Positions 13,992 through 21,401 of a DNA stretch of 27,123 nucleotides are shown one piece after another. The notes beneath the pieces are model-generated. The model saw only the letters and a program-made list of their open reading frames with translations, ran no database searches and was not told the origin of the DNA. This DNA is from a virus. Position numbers and translations under genes: made by a program. Where the stretch lies: positions 1 through 27,123 of the IMG/VR virus record IMGVR_UViG_3300036820_000429; one strand, given 5' to 3'. The number at the start of each line of letters is the position of its first letter. The first letter of the stretch is position 1.

Positions 13992-14273
13992 ATGGAACAC
14001 GAGACCATCTTGCTGGCGGCCACAGCCGCGACCCTCTGGGGCGCTGCCGCCTTCGCCTTGTTCCGCAGCCGCCGTCCCGGCCGTGCCCAGGTGCTCGCCG
14101 CCTCCGCGGCTGCGATGACGGCTGCGACGGTGAGTTCCGTGCAGATGAGCCGGCTCGGGGATCGCGTCCGCGACTGCATGCTCTCCGTCATCGACCTGCA
14201 GGTCGAGCGCCCATCTGCGGACCGCCGTCCCGCGGACGAGCCGCGTCGCCTCTACCCGGTCACGCCTGCCTAG
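13992..14273 (+). CDS. Small membrane protein of unknown function
   Basis: 93 residues from ATG 13992, chosen over an upstream ATG whose added residues are Gly/Arg-rich and unlike a coding start. It has a hydrophobic helix at about 5-23 (TILLAATAATLWGAAAFALF), a second weaker one at 33-50, then a charged soluble tail. No good Shine-Dalgarno is visible. The stop overlaps, tail to tail, the end of the minus-strand helix-turn-helix gene. Function unknown. Confidence 0.5.
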   Translation: MEHETILLAATAATLWGAAAFALFRSRRPGRAQVLAASAAAMTAATVSSVQMSRLGDRVRDCMLSVIDLQVERPSADRRPADEPRRLYPVTPA

Positions 14274-14895
14274 CTGGCTGGAAGGCGACCCTGAGCGCCT
14301 CCGGGGGCGCCCCTTCCGGGGCGGGCCGGATTGCGGGCTGCGCCGCCTTCGCCCGAAGGGCCTGCTGGAGCACGCGCCTGTCGCGCGACCTGAGCGCACG
14401 CCGGGCGGCCAGCCTGTCGCCAAACGCCGCCTCGCCGCCGATCTCCGCAGCGATCGCGTCAGCGATCTCCGCGACGGTCAGCAGGTCTCGGTCGCGGGGG
14501 TGCAGCGCGCGGATCTTCGCGGCGGCGGCGCCTAGCACGGCCACCGCCGATCCGGACGTCTCCACGCTAATACCGGCCGCGCCGAATATGTCCCGCAGTG
14601 TCCGCTGGAGGCCGGTGGCGACCGCGCCCTCAAGCAGGCCCGGATCGCCGTGGTCCACTGCGGAACGCAGGGAGCCGGGCGGGTAGCCCAGGGTCCTCTC
14701 CAGGGCGGCGTAGGTGCTCGGGTAGTGGTTCGGGCCCCTGCCCGTCACCAGGTTCCAGACGGTGCGACCGCTGATCGACGCGGCCACGCCCAGGGCGTAC
14801 GGGTCGTCCGCGATCCCCAGTGCGACGGCGCGGGCCATGATCGCCGCGCCCACGGAGACGTAGGGGGTTGTGGGTCTACCGGGCAAGGGGTGCAC
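14260..14895 (-). CDS. Cro/C1-like (XRE) helix-turn-helix regulator
   Basis: About 211 residues. The start is uncertain: GTG 14895 follows GAGG closely, while GTG 14853 and ATG 14838 are alternatives without a clear ribosome site. The segment ALGVAASISGRTVWNLVTGR, followed by ALERTLGYPPGSL, matches the Cro/C1 helix-turn-helix and its following helix. The C-terminal 130 residues are helical, with an AEIADAIAAEIGG segment. It lies between the GntR and recombination modules on the opposite strand, and diverges from the right operon. It resembles an immunity-type repressor, so it could be the phage-like control protein of the right arm. Confidence 0.7.
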   Translation of the reverse strand: MHPLPGRPTTPYVSVGAAIMARAVALGIADDPYALGVAASISGRTVWNLVTGRGPNHYPSTYAALERTLGYPPGSLRSAVDHGDPGLLEGAVATGLQRTLRDIFGAAGISVETSGSAVAVLGAAAAKIRALHPRDRDLLTVAEIADAIAAEIGGEAAFGDRLAARRALRSRDRRVLQQALRAKAAQPAIRPAPEGAPPEALRVAFQPARQA

Positions 14896-15003
14896 ATCCT
14901 CACGACTGCGACGGCAATGGTGCGATCCTAGCTCAGCTACTGCCCGTCGGGACGCTCCGCGACGCCTGTCTTGCCTGACTTTTCCCCGCCGGGGACCGTG
15001 ATC

Positions 15004-15033
15004 TTGACAGGCCCGGCCATGGTCATGTACCGT
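15004..15033 (+). promoter_or_regulatory. Rightward promoter of the recombination/replication arm
   Basis: TTGACA (15004-15009) is followed after 18 bases by TACCGT (15028-15033). The -35 box is consensus; the -10 box is acceptable. The shared 36-bp motif begins immediately after. The predicted leader to GTG 15181 is about 140 bases and I see no other gene in it. Confidence 0.55.
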
Positions 15034-15069
15034 CCGAGATGTCCGTGAAACCGTGATTAAGACATCATC
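15034..15069 (+). promoter_or_regulatory. Shared operator motif, right copy
   Basis: This is the plus-strand partner of 12038-12073. CCGAGA is followed by the adjacent repeats CCGTGAAA and CCGTGATT, then a TCATC end. It abuts the -10 box of the rightward promoter. Both arms therefore seem to answer to one DNA-binding protein. Confidence 0.7.
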
Positions 15070-15180
15070 ATCATTCGTGCCGGGCGGAGAGCCGGGCGGG
15101 GTCCAGCCTTCTTGCAAGAGGGGCCGAACTCGGTAAGCTTTCCGCAATCTGCGGTGACGTGAAGCTGGGGGGCGCACGTT

Positions 15181-16089
15181 GTGATTGGTTCCGTATGCAC
15201 CGAAGATCCGCCCGAGCAGGGCGCCGCGTTCGAACCCGGGGTCTACGACGCCATGCCTGAGCATGTCTACCATGGCGACCCGGTACCCGGCGGCTCCCTC
15301 TCCTCTTCGGGCGCCCGCAAGCTGCTGCCCCCCTCATGTCCTGCCCGGTTCCGCCACGAGCGCGACCACCCGCCGGCGTCCACGCCGAGCATGGAGCGCG
15401 GCACCGCCGCCCACCGTCTCGTCCTCGGCACCGGCGCGGAGATCGTCCAGATCGCGGCGGCCGACTGGCGGAAGAAGGACGCGCAGGATGAGCGCGACAA
15501 GGCCCGTGCCGACGGGAAGGTCCCGCTGCTGGCAGCCGAGTACCGCAAGGTGCAGGACATGGCCGCCGCGCTCCGCGCGCACCCCTGGGGCTCCGCCCTG
15601 TTCGACCCGGGCAGGGGCCGGCCGGAGCAGTCGCTCTTCTGGCAGGACGCTGTCGCTGGCATCTGGCGCCGCGCCCGCCTCGACTGGCTGCCCGACGCCG
15701 ACGGGCGGAGCAGGCTCGTTCTCGTCGACTATAAGACTTCGGCCAGCGCCGACCCGGACAGTATCGCCAAGTCCGTCTACACCTTCGGGTACTACATGCA
15801 GGCGGACTGGTACCTGGACGGGGTCCGGGCGCTGGGCATCTCCGATGACCCCGCCTTCGTCTTCGTCTTCCAGGAGACGGCGGCACCGTACCTCGTCAAC
15901 GTCATCCAGCTCGACTGGCCCGCGCTGCGGTCCGGCCACGAGCGCAACCGGATCGCCATCGAGCGCTACCGGGACTGCATGAGCTCGGGCATCTGGCCGG
16001 GCTACAACCCCGACATCCGGGACATCCCCACGATCTCGCTGCCCCCCTGGGCCGCGCGCCGCCTCGACGAGGAAGCTGCCGCCGCATGA
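15181..16089 (+). CDS. RecE-like PD-(D/E)XK exonuclease
   Basis: 302 residues. A RecE/Cas4-like nuclease core is visible: GTAAHRLVLG at 74-83 (motif H), RARLDWL at 164-170 (the D motif), VDYKTSA at 182-188 (the D-x-K catalytic strand) and YYMQADWYLDG at 204-214 (the conserved Tyr/Gln helix). Such nucleases resect one DNA strand so that a paired annealing protein can act. It is followed directly, with ATGA overlap, by the candidate annealing protein, as in phage RecE-RecT pairs. The start is a GTG with GGGGGG upstream. An early GVYDAMPEHVYHGD segment fits the phage exonuclease VIII-like family. Confidence 0.8.
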   Translation: MIGSVCTEDPPEQGAAFEPGVYDAMPEHVYHGDPVPGGSLSSSGARKLLPPSCPARFRHERDHPPASTPSMERGTAAHRLVLGTGAEIVQIAAADWRKKDAQDERDKARADGKVPLLAAEYRKVQDMAAALRAHPWGSALFDPGRGRPEQSLFWQDAVAGIWRRARLDWLPDADGRSRLVLVDYKTSASADPDSIAKSVYTFGYYMQADWYLDGVRALGISDDPAFVFVFQETAAPYLVNVIQLDWPALRSGHERNRIAIERYRDCMSSGIWPGYNPDIRDIPTISLPPWAARRLDEEAAAA

Positions 16090-17249
16090 CCGCCGCCACT
16101 GACATCCAGCCCTATCTCACTCCCAGCCGGGTCGGCCAGGGTACCGCCGTCGAGCAGTCCCGCGCCGTAGCCGAGGTCCAGGCGGCCGTGATCGTCGCCC
16201 AGCAGTGCCCGCGCAGCATCGACCGGGCGGTGCGCGACATGCAGCGCTCGTGCGCCCAGCGCTCCCTGGCGGAGAGGGCGTTCTTCCGCTACTCCCGCGG
16301 CGGCAGCCAGATCTCCGGGCCGTCCGTCCAGCTGGCCAGGGAACTGGCCCGCTGCTTCGGCAACACCCAGTACGGCATCGTGGAACTGCGCCGCGACGAC
16401 GGCTTCGGCCAGTCCGAGATGCTCGCCTTCGCGTGGGACCTGGAGACCAACACCCGCAGCTCGACGACGTTCATCGTGCCGCACATCCGCGACACCAGGG
16501 ACGGCGCCAAGCAGCTCACCGACATGCGGGACATCTACGAGAACAACGCGAACAACGGCGCCAGGCGGCTCCGGGAGATGATCTTCGCGATCCTGCCCGG
16601 CTGGTACACCGAGGACGCCGTCGCCGGCTGCTACAAGACCCTGGCCGCCGACGACCGCGACGGCTCGACCGAGGCCGACCGCATCGCGCGCGCGATCGAG
16701 ATGTTCGCCGGACTCGGGATCACCGCCGGGCAGCTCGAGCAGAAGCTCGGGGCGCCCAGCGCCAGGTGGTCCCCTCACGACCTGGCGCAGCTCCGGGTGA
16801 TCTTCCGGTCCCTCGAGCGCGGCGAGATCCGCAGGGAGGACGAGTTCCCGGCAGCGCGGGCGCAGGGACTCGTCACGGTCCCCGAGATCACCGGCGGCCG
16901 CGGGGACCGGCCCGGGCCTGCGGAGCGCAAGCGCGACCCCGCCCCGGACGACGGGAATGAGCCTGGCAGCGCGGCGCCATCCCAGGTCGGCAGGCTCCAG
17001 AGCCTCTACCAGAACCGGTTCGGGTTCATCAGGAAAGAGCACGAGCAGACCCTGGTCGTATCCGAGCAGATCATCGGCAGGGAGCTTACCGGCCCGCGGG
17101 ACGGCCGCGCGTACGCCAACCTGTCGGCCCAGGAGGCGACGAAGCTGCTCGACACCCTGGACGGATTCGGCGACCGCGACGCCCTGATCATCTTCCTGGC
17201 CGAAGCGAATGCCGCGCGCGCGGCCGAGGGGGCACCTGAGCAGTCATGA
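16086..17249 (+). CDS. Putative single-strand annealing recombinase (RecT-like by context)
   Basis: 387 residues. The first 235 form a conserved-looking phage domain: AVAEVQAAVIVAQQCPRS, FFRYSRGGSQISGPSVQLAR at 66-85, AFAWDLETNTRSS, VPHIRDTRDGAKQLTDMRDI and NNGARRLREMI. I recognise this pattern from actinophage proteins that sit next to RecE-like nucleases. A charged linker follows (about 238-285), then a C-terminal helical domain (GRLQSLYQN to LSAQEATKLLDTLDGF). Annealing function is inferred from position after the nuclease and from the phage family, not from a classical RecT motif. It could instead be an accessory DNA-binding protein. Confidence 0.6.
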   Translation: MTAATDIQPYLTPSRVGQGTAVEQSRAVAEVQAAVIVAQQCPRSIDRAVRDMQRSCAQRSLAERAFFRYSRGGSQISGPSVQLARELARCFGNTQYGIVELRRDDGFGQSEMLAFAWDLETNTRSSTTFIVPHIRDTRDGAKQLTDMRDIYENNANNGARRLREMIFAILPGWYTEDAVAGCYKTLAADDRDGSTEADRIARAIEMFAGLGITAGQLEQKLGAPSARWSPHDLAQLRVIFRSLERGEIRREDEFPAARAQGLVTVPEITGGRGDRPGPAERKRDPAPDDGNEPGSAAPSQVGRLQSLYQNRFGFIRKEHEQTLVVSEQIIGRELTGPRDGRAYANLSAQEATKLLDTLDGFGDRDALIIFLAEANAARAAEGAPEQS

Positions 17250-17592
17250 CGAGGTCATCAACCCGGTCGACATCGAGCACGCCATCGGCGAGGTCACCGA
17301 GAGGATCGCCAACGGCGTCCGCATCATCACCGGCGCCGAGCGGAAGGCAATCCAGCTCCGCCGGGACTTCGACCTGGCCAGGGCCCTCGCCTATGTCGCT
17401 GCCGACGGCAGCATCAAGGACAAGGAAGCCCAGTCGGTCATCGAGACCATCGAGCCCCGGCGTCTCGCCGAGGAGGCAGAGGCCGAGTACCGGCACGCCC
17501 AGCGCACCGCAGCCGCGCTGGAGAGGCAGCTCAGCGGGCTGCAAGCGCAGGCAAAACTGGTGGGGGCCATGTACGGAGCGGTGCGCGCGTGA
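17209..17592 (+). CDS. Coiled-coil phage-type protein of unknown function
   Basis: 127 residues if ATG 17209 is used, which overlaps the previous gene by 41 bases. The only closer in-frame start is a CTG, so the start is uncertain. The sequence is a long helix with heptad-like spacing (ERKAIQLRRDFDLARALAYV, then LAEEAEAEYRHAQRTAAALERQ). Similar short helical proteins follow the annealing recombinase in actinophages, perhaps as nuclease inhibitors or recombination accessories; that is a guess. It is coupled by GTGA to the HNH gene. Confidence 0.6.
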   Translation: MPRARPRGHLSSHDEVINPVDIEHAIGEVTERIANGVRIITGAERKAIQLRRDFDLARALAYVAADGSIKDKEAQSVIETIEPRRLAEEAEAEYRHAQRTAAALERQLSGLQAQAKLVGAMYGAVRA

Positions 17593-18134
17593 GGAGGACC
17601 GGGCTTCACAGGGGCAAGTCCCTGCCTCCCGGCAAGCCACTGGGCCGCACGGGCGGCCTGAAGCGGGGGAGCGGACCCCGCCGAACGCCCCCGCCGGGTG
17701 GCCAGCCTGCGCGCAGGCCCGCGAAGGCGCCGACCGACACTGGCCCGTCGCGCAAGATCCGCAGGCTTGTGCTCGAGCGGGACGACTGGTGCTGCGTCCG
17801 GTGCGGCTGCGGGATCAGGGACCAGCCGTACAGCCTCCAGCACCGCGATGCCCGCGGCATGGGCGGTACCTCGGACCCGGAGATCAACTCGCCGGTCATG
17901 CTGATCGTCCTGTGCGGGACCGGCACGACCGGATGCCACGGCGACGTGGAGCACTTCCGCAAGGCGGACGACGGGCTGAAGGGCTACCGCCTGGAAACCG
18001 GGCAGGATCCGGCACTCACCCCGGTCTGGCGGACCAACGAGTTCGGTACCGCCCGGTGGGCGTGGCCTACAGACAAGGGGGCCTGGATCTATGAAGCTCC
18101 GGCGAGCAGGGGCACGGCAGGCGAGGCCGCCTGA
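17589..18134 (+). CDS. HNH endonuclease-like protein
   Basis: 181 residues. A basic, Pro-rich N-terminal tail (1-55) precedes an HNH-type core: VLERDDWCCVRCG at 61-73, with C69-x-x-C72 as half of a zinc site, then LQHRDARGMGG at 83-93 (catalytic His region), N100 in EINSP, and C109 and GCHG (115-118) completing the finger. HNH proteins in phage recombination or replication modules cut branched or duplex DNA. The order Cys-Cys, QHR, IN, CxxxxxxCH matches this group. It overlaps the next gene by 44 bases. Confidence 0.75.
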   Translation: MRRTGLHRGKSLPPGKPLGRTGGLKRGSGPRRTPPPGGQPARRPAKAPTDTGPSRKIRRLVLERDDWCCVRCGCGIRDQPYSLQHRDARGMGGTSDPEINSPVMLIVLCGTGTTGCHGDVEHFRKADDGLKGYRLETGQDPALTPVWRTNEFGTARWAWPTDKGAWIYEAPASRGTAGEAA

Positions 18135-18474
18135 CGGTGCCCGCTGGGACGAGGGTGACCCTGGTACCGGCCTGCCGGTCTTCGGCTGCCTGGCGCACGG
18201 CGTGCTGCTGGACTGGCTCGGCTACGAGGGCTCGGTCGTCGCGCACGGCCACGTCCCGCTGCTGGTGTTCGCGAAGGCCTGCGACTCGCTTGCCGAGCGC
18301 GACGGGTGCCCGCGGCCGACTGCGGACCTGCCGGCCTTTGCTGAAGACGTACGCCACGGCTGGGCGGTGCACGCTTTCGCGAGCGACCCCATTGACTGGC
18401 GGCTGCACTGGGACGGCATCGCGGCTGACACGCCCGGCGCGTTCCCGGTGACCATCTACGGAACCGGGTGGTGA
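18091..18474 (+). CDS. Unknown protein of the recombination operon
   Basis: 127 residues from ATG 18091, with a 44-base overlap with the HNH gene. The overlap region encodes a basic tail, so the true start might be later, but no good alternative start is visible. The body (FGCLAHGVLLDWLGYEGSVV onward) looks globular, with several Trp residues near the C-terminus (WAVHAF, WRLHWDG). No family is recognised. Its stop overlaps the start of the methyltransferase. Confidence 0.5.
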   Translation: MKLRRAGARQARPPDGARWDEGDPGTGLPVFGCLAHGVLLDWLGYEGSVVAHGHVPLLVFAKACDSLAERDGCPRPTADLPAFAEDVRHGWAVHAFASDPIDWRLHWDGIAADTPGAFPVTIYGTGW

Positions 18475-19772
18475 GCGCGATGAGCGGACCGAACCTCGCA
18501 ACGGGCGCGTCGATTGACGGCATGGTGGTGAATAGTGGCGCGATGAACACCCATTCCCTTCCTGACCCCTACCTGACCGGCGACGGCGTGGTCGCATACC
18601 TCGGCGACTGCCTCGACGTTATGGCAGCAATGCCCGTCGGCAGCGTGGACGCAGTGATCACCGATCCGCCCTACGGCCTGGCCGACCTGAAGCCGGAGAT
18701 CGTCACCAGGGCGCTGGCCGAGTGGCTGTCCGGCGACCGGTCATACGTGCCGGACGGCAAGGGCTTCATGAGCAGGGACTGGGACAAGTTCGTCCCGCCA
18801 CCCGCCGCGTGGGATGCGTGCTACCGGGTCATGAAGCCAGGCGCGTACCTGCTCGCGTTCGCCGCACCGCGCACTGCCGACCTGATGGGCATCTCCATCC
18901 GGCTGGCCGGCTTCGAGATCCAGGACAGCCTGCACTGGATCTTCGGCACGGGTTTCCCCAAGGCCAAGTCGAGGCTGAAGCCAGCACACGAGCCCATCAT
19001 CATGGCCCGCAAGCCCGCCAAGGCTAACCCGCCGCTGCCCGGGCTGGACAGCTGCAAGGTCTCTCATGTCAGCGAGGCCGACCTTGCCGAATCTGAAGGC
19101 AAGAACCGGCACGCCGACTTCGGCAGCGGGCCGCGCCGGCACAACGGCGTCTATCAGGGCATGCCCGCCGACGACCGGACACAGTACGACGGCACCGCGG
19201 GCCGCTGGCCGCCCAACCTCCTGCTCACCCATAGCGCGGAGTGCCGGGAGGCGGAGACGCGGGACTGCGCTCCCGGCTGCCCGGTGGCGGAGATGGACAC
19301 ACAGAGCGGGACCACCAAGAGTTCGGGCGGTTCGGGAGATAAGTCCGGCAAGACCGGCGCGCAGACATACGGCACGTACGCGCATGACCGGGTAGGACAG
19401 AACGCGGGCGGGCTAGGCGATACCGGCGGCGCGTCCCGGTTCTTCCCGCAGCTCGCCTGGTCGCCGGAGCACGACCTGCCGTTCATGTACTGCGCGAAGG
19501 CCCCCAAGTCCGAGCGGCCGCAGCTAGCGGACGGGACGACATGGCCGGCCGTCAAGCCGCTGGCCCTGATCTGCTGGCTCGTGCGACTCGTGACCCCGCC
19601 GGGCGGGATGGTCGCAGACCCGTTCGCCGGAACGGGAACGACGGGCCAGGCCTGCATCGCCGAAGGCTTCCCGTGTGTCCTGGTCGAGAAAGACGCGGTG
19701 GCCGCCGAGCTCATCCGGGAGCGCCTGAACAGTCCCGGCCAGCTCAGCTTTGACTTTGGCGGACCCCCGTGA
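18471..19772 (+). CDS. DNA adenine- or N4-cytosine methyltransferase (beta class)
   Basis: About 433 residues. The start is taken at GTG 18471, which overlaps the previous stop (GTGA); ATG 18480 and ATG 18543 are alternatives. The catalytic motif IV DPPYG lies near 65-69 and the SAM-binding motif I DPFAGTGTTG near 383-392, so the motif order is beta class. Between them is a long target-recognition region with a possible zinc cluster (THSAECREAETRDCAPGCPV), a feature of phage methyltransferases. It methylates N6-adenine or N4-cytosine; the target site cannot be read from the sequence. No cognate restriction enzyme is adjacent, so its use is likely protection or regulation. Confidence 0.85.
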   Translation: MSAMSGPNLATGASIDGMVVNSGAMNTHSLPDPYLTGDGVVAYLGDCLDVMAAMPVGSVDAVITDPPYGLADLKPEIVTRALAEWLSGDRSYVPDGKGFMSRDWDKFVPPPAAWDACYRVMKPGAYLLAFAAPRTADLMGISIRLAGFEIQDSLHWIFGTGFPKAKSRLKPAHEPIIMARKPAKANPPLPGLDSCKVSHVSEADLAESEGKNRHADFGSGPRRHNGVYQGMPADDRTQYDGTAGRWPPNLLLTHSAECREAETRDCAPGCPVAEMDTQSGTTKSSGGSGDKSGKTGAQTYGTYAHDRVGQNAGGLGDTGGASRFFPQLAWSPEHDLPFMYCAKAPKSERPQLADGTTWPAVKPLALICWLVRLVTPPGGMVADPFAGTGTTGQACIAEGFPCVLVEKDAVAAELIRERLNSPGQLSFDFGGPP

Positions 19773-19960
19773 ACCTGACCCCGGAAACGCATCCGGACAT
19801 GCCCGTCCCGCGCATCACATGTGGCACATGCGGTGAATACTGGCCCCATTACTGCGCGGGCATCGTGACGATCACCTGGCCCGAAGGCGCGCGTCGTCCT
19901 AGCGTGACCATCGTCGACCGGCCGCCAAGCCCAGTCCTCACGGCGGAGCGCGCGGCATGA
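19769..19960 (+). CDS. Small zinc-ribbon-like protein
   Basis: 63 residues from a GTG that overlaps the methyltransferase stop. It contains ITCGTCGEYWPHYC, with three cysteines and a histidine that could hold one zinc. The remainder is short beta-prone sequence. No family is recognised. It sits between the methyltransferase and two paralogous genes. Confidence 0.55.
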   Translation: MNLTPETHPDMPVPRITCGTCGEYWPHYCAGIVTITWPEGARRPSVTIVDRPPSPVLTAERAA

Positions 19961-20325
19961 CGGCGAGCGAGGGCATCGGTGCGATCAGGGCCGCGGCCTC
20001 CCTGCTGCTCGAGCAGGCCGCGCTCGTCCCCCGCGAGCCCTGGCACTGCAAGGAGGTCATCGGCCGGGTAGCGGTCTGCGACACGCCCGGCCGGGTCATC
20101 GCCTGGGCTCCCGGAGTCGCCGGCGCCGGCGCCGCGAAGTACATCGCGTTCCGCGACCCCGGCGGCGCACGGCTCGAGGCCGCCCTGCTGAACATGATCG
20201 CGGACGGGGCCGGGCACTTCCTGAAGCTGGTGCCTGACGCGATGACAGGCGACCTGGCCGAGCGGGTCCCCGGCTATACCGCGGCGCTCGAGCTGGCCCT
20301 GCACACCCTGGAGGCGGCGACGTGA
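19957..20325 (+). CDS. Unknown phage-type protein, first of a paralogous pair
   Basis: 122 residues from an ATGA-overlapping ATG. Its layout is a short helix, the motif VPREPWHC (about 24-31), a beta region ending in RVIAWAP, then KYIAFRDPGG and a long helix. The next gene has the same order of elements (VPCGPWHC, then a short IA/AECYE strand and YLALLSPG), so the two look like diverged duplicates. Function unknown. Confidence 0.6.
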   Translation: MTASEGIGAIRAAASLLLEQAALVPREPWHCKEVIGRVAVCDTPGRVIAWAPGVAGAGAAKYIAFRDPGGARLEAALLNMIADGAGHFLKLVPDAMTGDLAERVPGYTAALELALHTLEAAT

Positions 20326-20753
20326 ACACCGGCGGAGCGAACGAGATGACCCGCGCCGCAGGCATCGTGTCGGAGGCGCTGAGGCTGGTCCCGTGCGGCC
20401 CGTGGCACTGCACTCCGCTGGGGGCGAGGCAGTACCCCCAGCGCATCACCAGCAGCAGGGGGAGCCTCATCGCGGAGTGCTACGAGACGGCCGGGACCGG
20501 CGTTCACATCGGCCCGTACCTGGCGCTGCTCTCGCCCGGGGTCCTGATTCCCGTCGCCGACGGGCTGGCCCGCAAGGGCGCGGAGTGGGACGAGACCGTC
20601 GAGTGGAAGGACGGGTTCTATTTTCACGTAGGCGGGTGCGGCGGCACGGTCGGTCATGATTCACGAGGTGACGGCTGCGAGTGCTTCAGGGACGCGCTGG
20701 TGACCGCGCGGGCGGTACTGGCGCAGGCGGCAGCGGGGGAGCGGTCGCAGTGA
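20322..20753 (+). CDS. Unknown phage-type protein, second of a paralogous pair
   Basis: 143 residues from a GTG overlapping the previous stop. It shares with its neighbour the core RLVPCGPWHC and a following YLALLSPG segment; its C-terminal part carries four extra cysteines (GGCGGTVGH, DGCECFRD), so it may bind a metal. It ends a few bases from the stop of a convergent gene, and a short inverted repeat (TGACC/GGTCA) spans the two stops. Confidence 0.6.
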   Translation: MNTGGANEMTRAAGIVSEALRLVPCGPWHCTPLGARQYPQRITSSRGSLIAECYETAGTGVHIGPYLALLSPGVLIPVADGLARKGAEWDETVEWKDGFYFHVGGCGGTVGHDSRGDGCECFRDALVTARAVLAQAAAGERSQ

Positions 20754-20762
20754 CCGGGACGG

Positions 20763-21110
20763 TCAGCTGGCCTCGCGGAGAAGGCCCGGCTCGCCCAGGA
20801 TGGCATTCCAGTCAGGCTCGCGGGACAGGTCGTCGTCCGGGTGCTCCTGGGTCCAGGCCCGGTAGGTCCGCTCGTAGCGGGCTACGTCCTCCCGGCTCTT
20901 CGCGCCCACCTCGGCCTGGATGGCCTGCTGCGCGCCCCGGCCGAGCTGCCGGTAGGCCTCTGCGATCATGCGTCCGTACTGGGCATCCTGGCGCCGCGCG
21001 TATTCCTGGAAGATCGCCTTGGCGCGCTCCCGGGCGCTTCTCAGCTCCTGGCGGGCGGCCACGACGGCGGCCAGCGGGTCTCCGGCGCGCTCGTCAAGCA
21101 TCGCGGTCAT
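20763..21110 (-). CDS. Helical protein of unknown function, minus strand
   Basis: 115 residues starting at an ATG coupled by ATGA to a 13-residue leader ORF. The sequence is mostly helical with heptad character (AARQELRSARERAKAIFQEY, RRQDAQYGRMIAEAYRQL) and a conserved-looking C-terminal region (REDVARYERTYRAWTQEHPDDD). There is no signal or membrane segment. It is convergent with the plus-strand operon. The family is not recognised. Confidence 0.6.
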   Translation of the reverse strand: MTAMLDERAGDPLAAVVAARQELRSARERAKAIFQEYARRQDAQYGRMIAEAYRQLGRGAQQAIQAEVGAKSREDVARYERTYRAWTQEHPDDDLSREPDWNAILGEPGLLREAS

Positions 21111-21148
21111 CGGCGCAGCTCACCTTCCTCGCCGTCTATGTGCAACAT
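21107..21148 (-). CDS. 13-residue leader ORF with a strong ribosome site
   Basis: ATG at 21148 is preceded by AAAAGGATC. The ORF encodes MLHIDGEEGELRR and its stop overlaps the next start by ATGA. The excellent ribosome site and the coupling suggest it exists to load ribosomes for the helical gene, or encodes a regulatory peptide. It could also be only a leader with a fortuitous ATG. Confidence 0.4.
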   Translation of the reverse strand: MLHIDGEEGELRR

Positions 21149-21213
21149 GATCCTTTTGTCCTCGTTCACGGTACAGCCTACAGGATGAGCCGGGAGTGGT
21201 TCCAGCACCCGAC

Positions 21214-21243
21214 TTGCATAACCTTCATGCCTCAGCATACCAT
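21214..21243 (+). promoter_or_regulatory. Rightward promoter of the replication genes
   Basis: TTGCAT (21214-21219), an 18-base spacer and TACCAT (21238-21243) form a good plus-strand promoter, placing the transcript start near 21250 and an 80-base leader before the GTG at 21333. On the minus strand, TATGCT (21239-21234) in the same place could be a -10 box with a poor -35, so divergent promoters may overlap. Confidence 0.5.
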
Positions 21244-21278
21244 AGGCCGATGGCAGCGACAGGCCCGTCCTGTTTGTC

Positions 21279-21299
21279 GGCCTAGCGCTAGTTTAGGCC
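21279..21299. promoter_or_regulatory. Nested palindrome in the divergent promoter region
   Basis: CTAGCGCTAG (21282-21291) is a perfect 10-bp palindrome nested in GGCCTA...TAGGCC arms (21279-21284 and 21294-21299). A further TAGGCC lies at 21243-21248. It sits in the leader of the plus-strand operon and could be an operator or a leader hairpin. Confidence 0.4.
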
Positions 21300-21332
21300 T
21301 TTAGCCATGCTCCTTCCGACTGGAGGATACCC

Positions 21333-21401
21333 GTGCAGGTCATGATCATGCCGCATCTTGAGGCGGGGCGCACAGTGCAGGTCGAGAGCAGGCTCGCGTG
21401 A
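21333..21401 (+). CDS. 22-residue ORF coupled to the winged-helix/GIY-YIG gene
   Basis: GTG at 21333 follows GGAGG with a 6-base spacer. The ORF encodes MQVMIMPHLEAGRTVQVESR plus LA, and its TGA overlaps the GTG of the next gene (GTGA). It is the plus-strand counterpart of the 13-residue leader on the other side of the same promoter region. A regulatory leader or small peptide is likely; no homolog is recognised. Confidence 0.45.
   Translation: MQVMIMPHLEAGRTVQVESRLA

Noticed and set aside
13950-14423. 157-codon minus-strand frame overlapping the small membrane gene
   Set aside because: It is antisense to two better-supported genes and has no ribosome site or domain.
15077-15136. 19-codon ORF in the leader of the rightward operon
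   Set aside because: No ribosome-binding site and no coupling to the next gene; it is likely chance.
16002-17042. 346-codon minus-strand open frame opposite the annealing-protein gene
   Set aside because: Antisense shadow. Its residues show the Val/Leu/Gly/Asp bias typical of reversed high-GC coding sequence.
20751-20765. Short inverted repeat TGACC/GGTCA between convergent stops as a bidirectional terminator
   Set aside because: The stem is only 5 bp and has no T-run on either strand; it is mostly a product of the two stop codons.
20763-21148. Toxin-antitoxin pair made of the 13-codon ORF and the helical gene
   Set aside because: The first ORF is too short for an antitoxin and the helical protein shows no toxin fold or motif.
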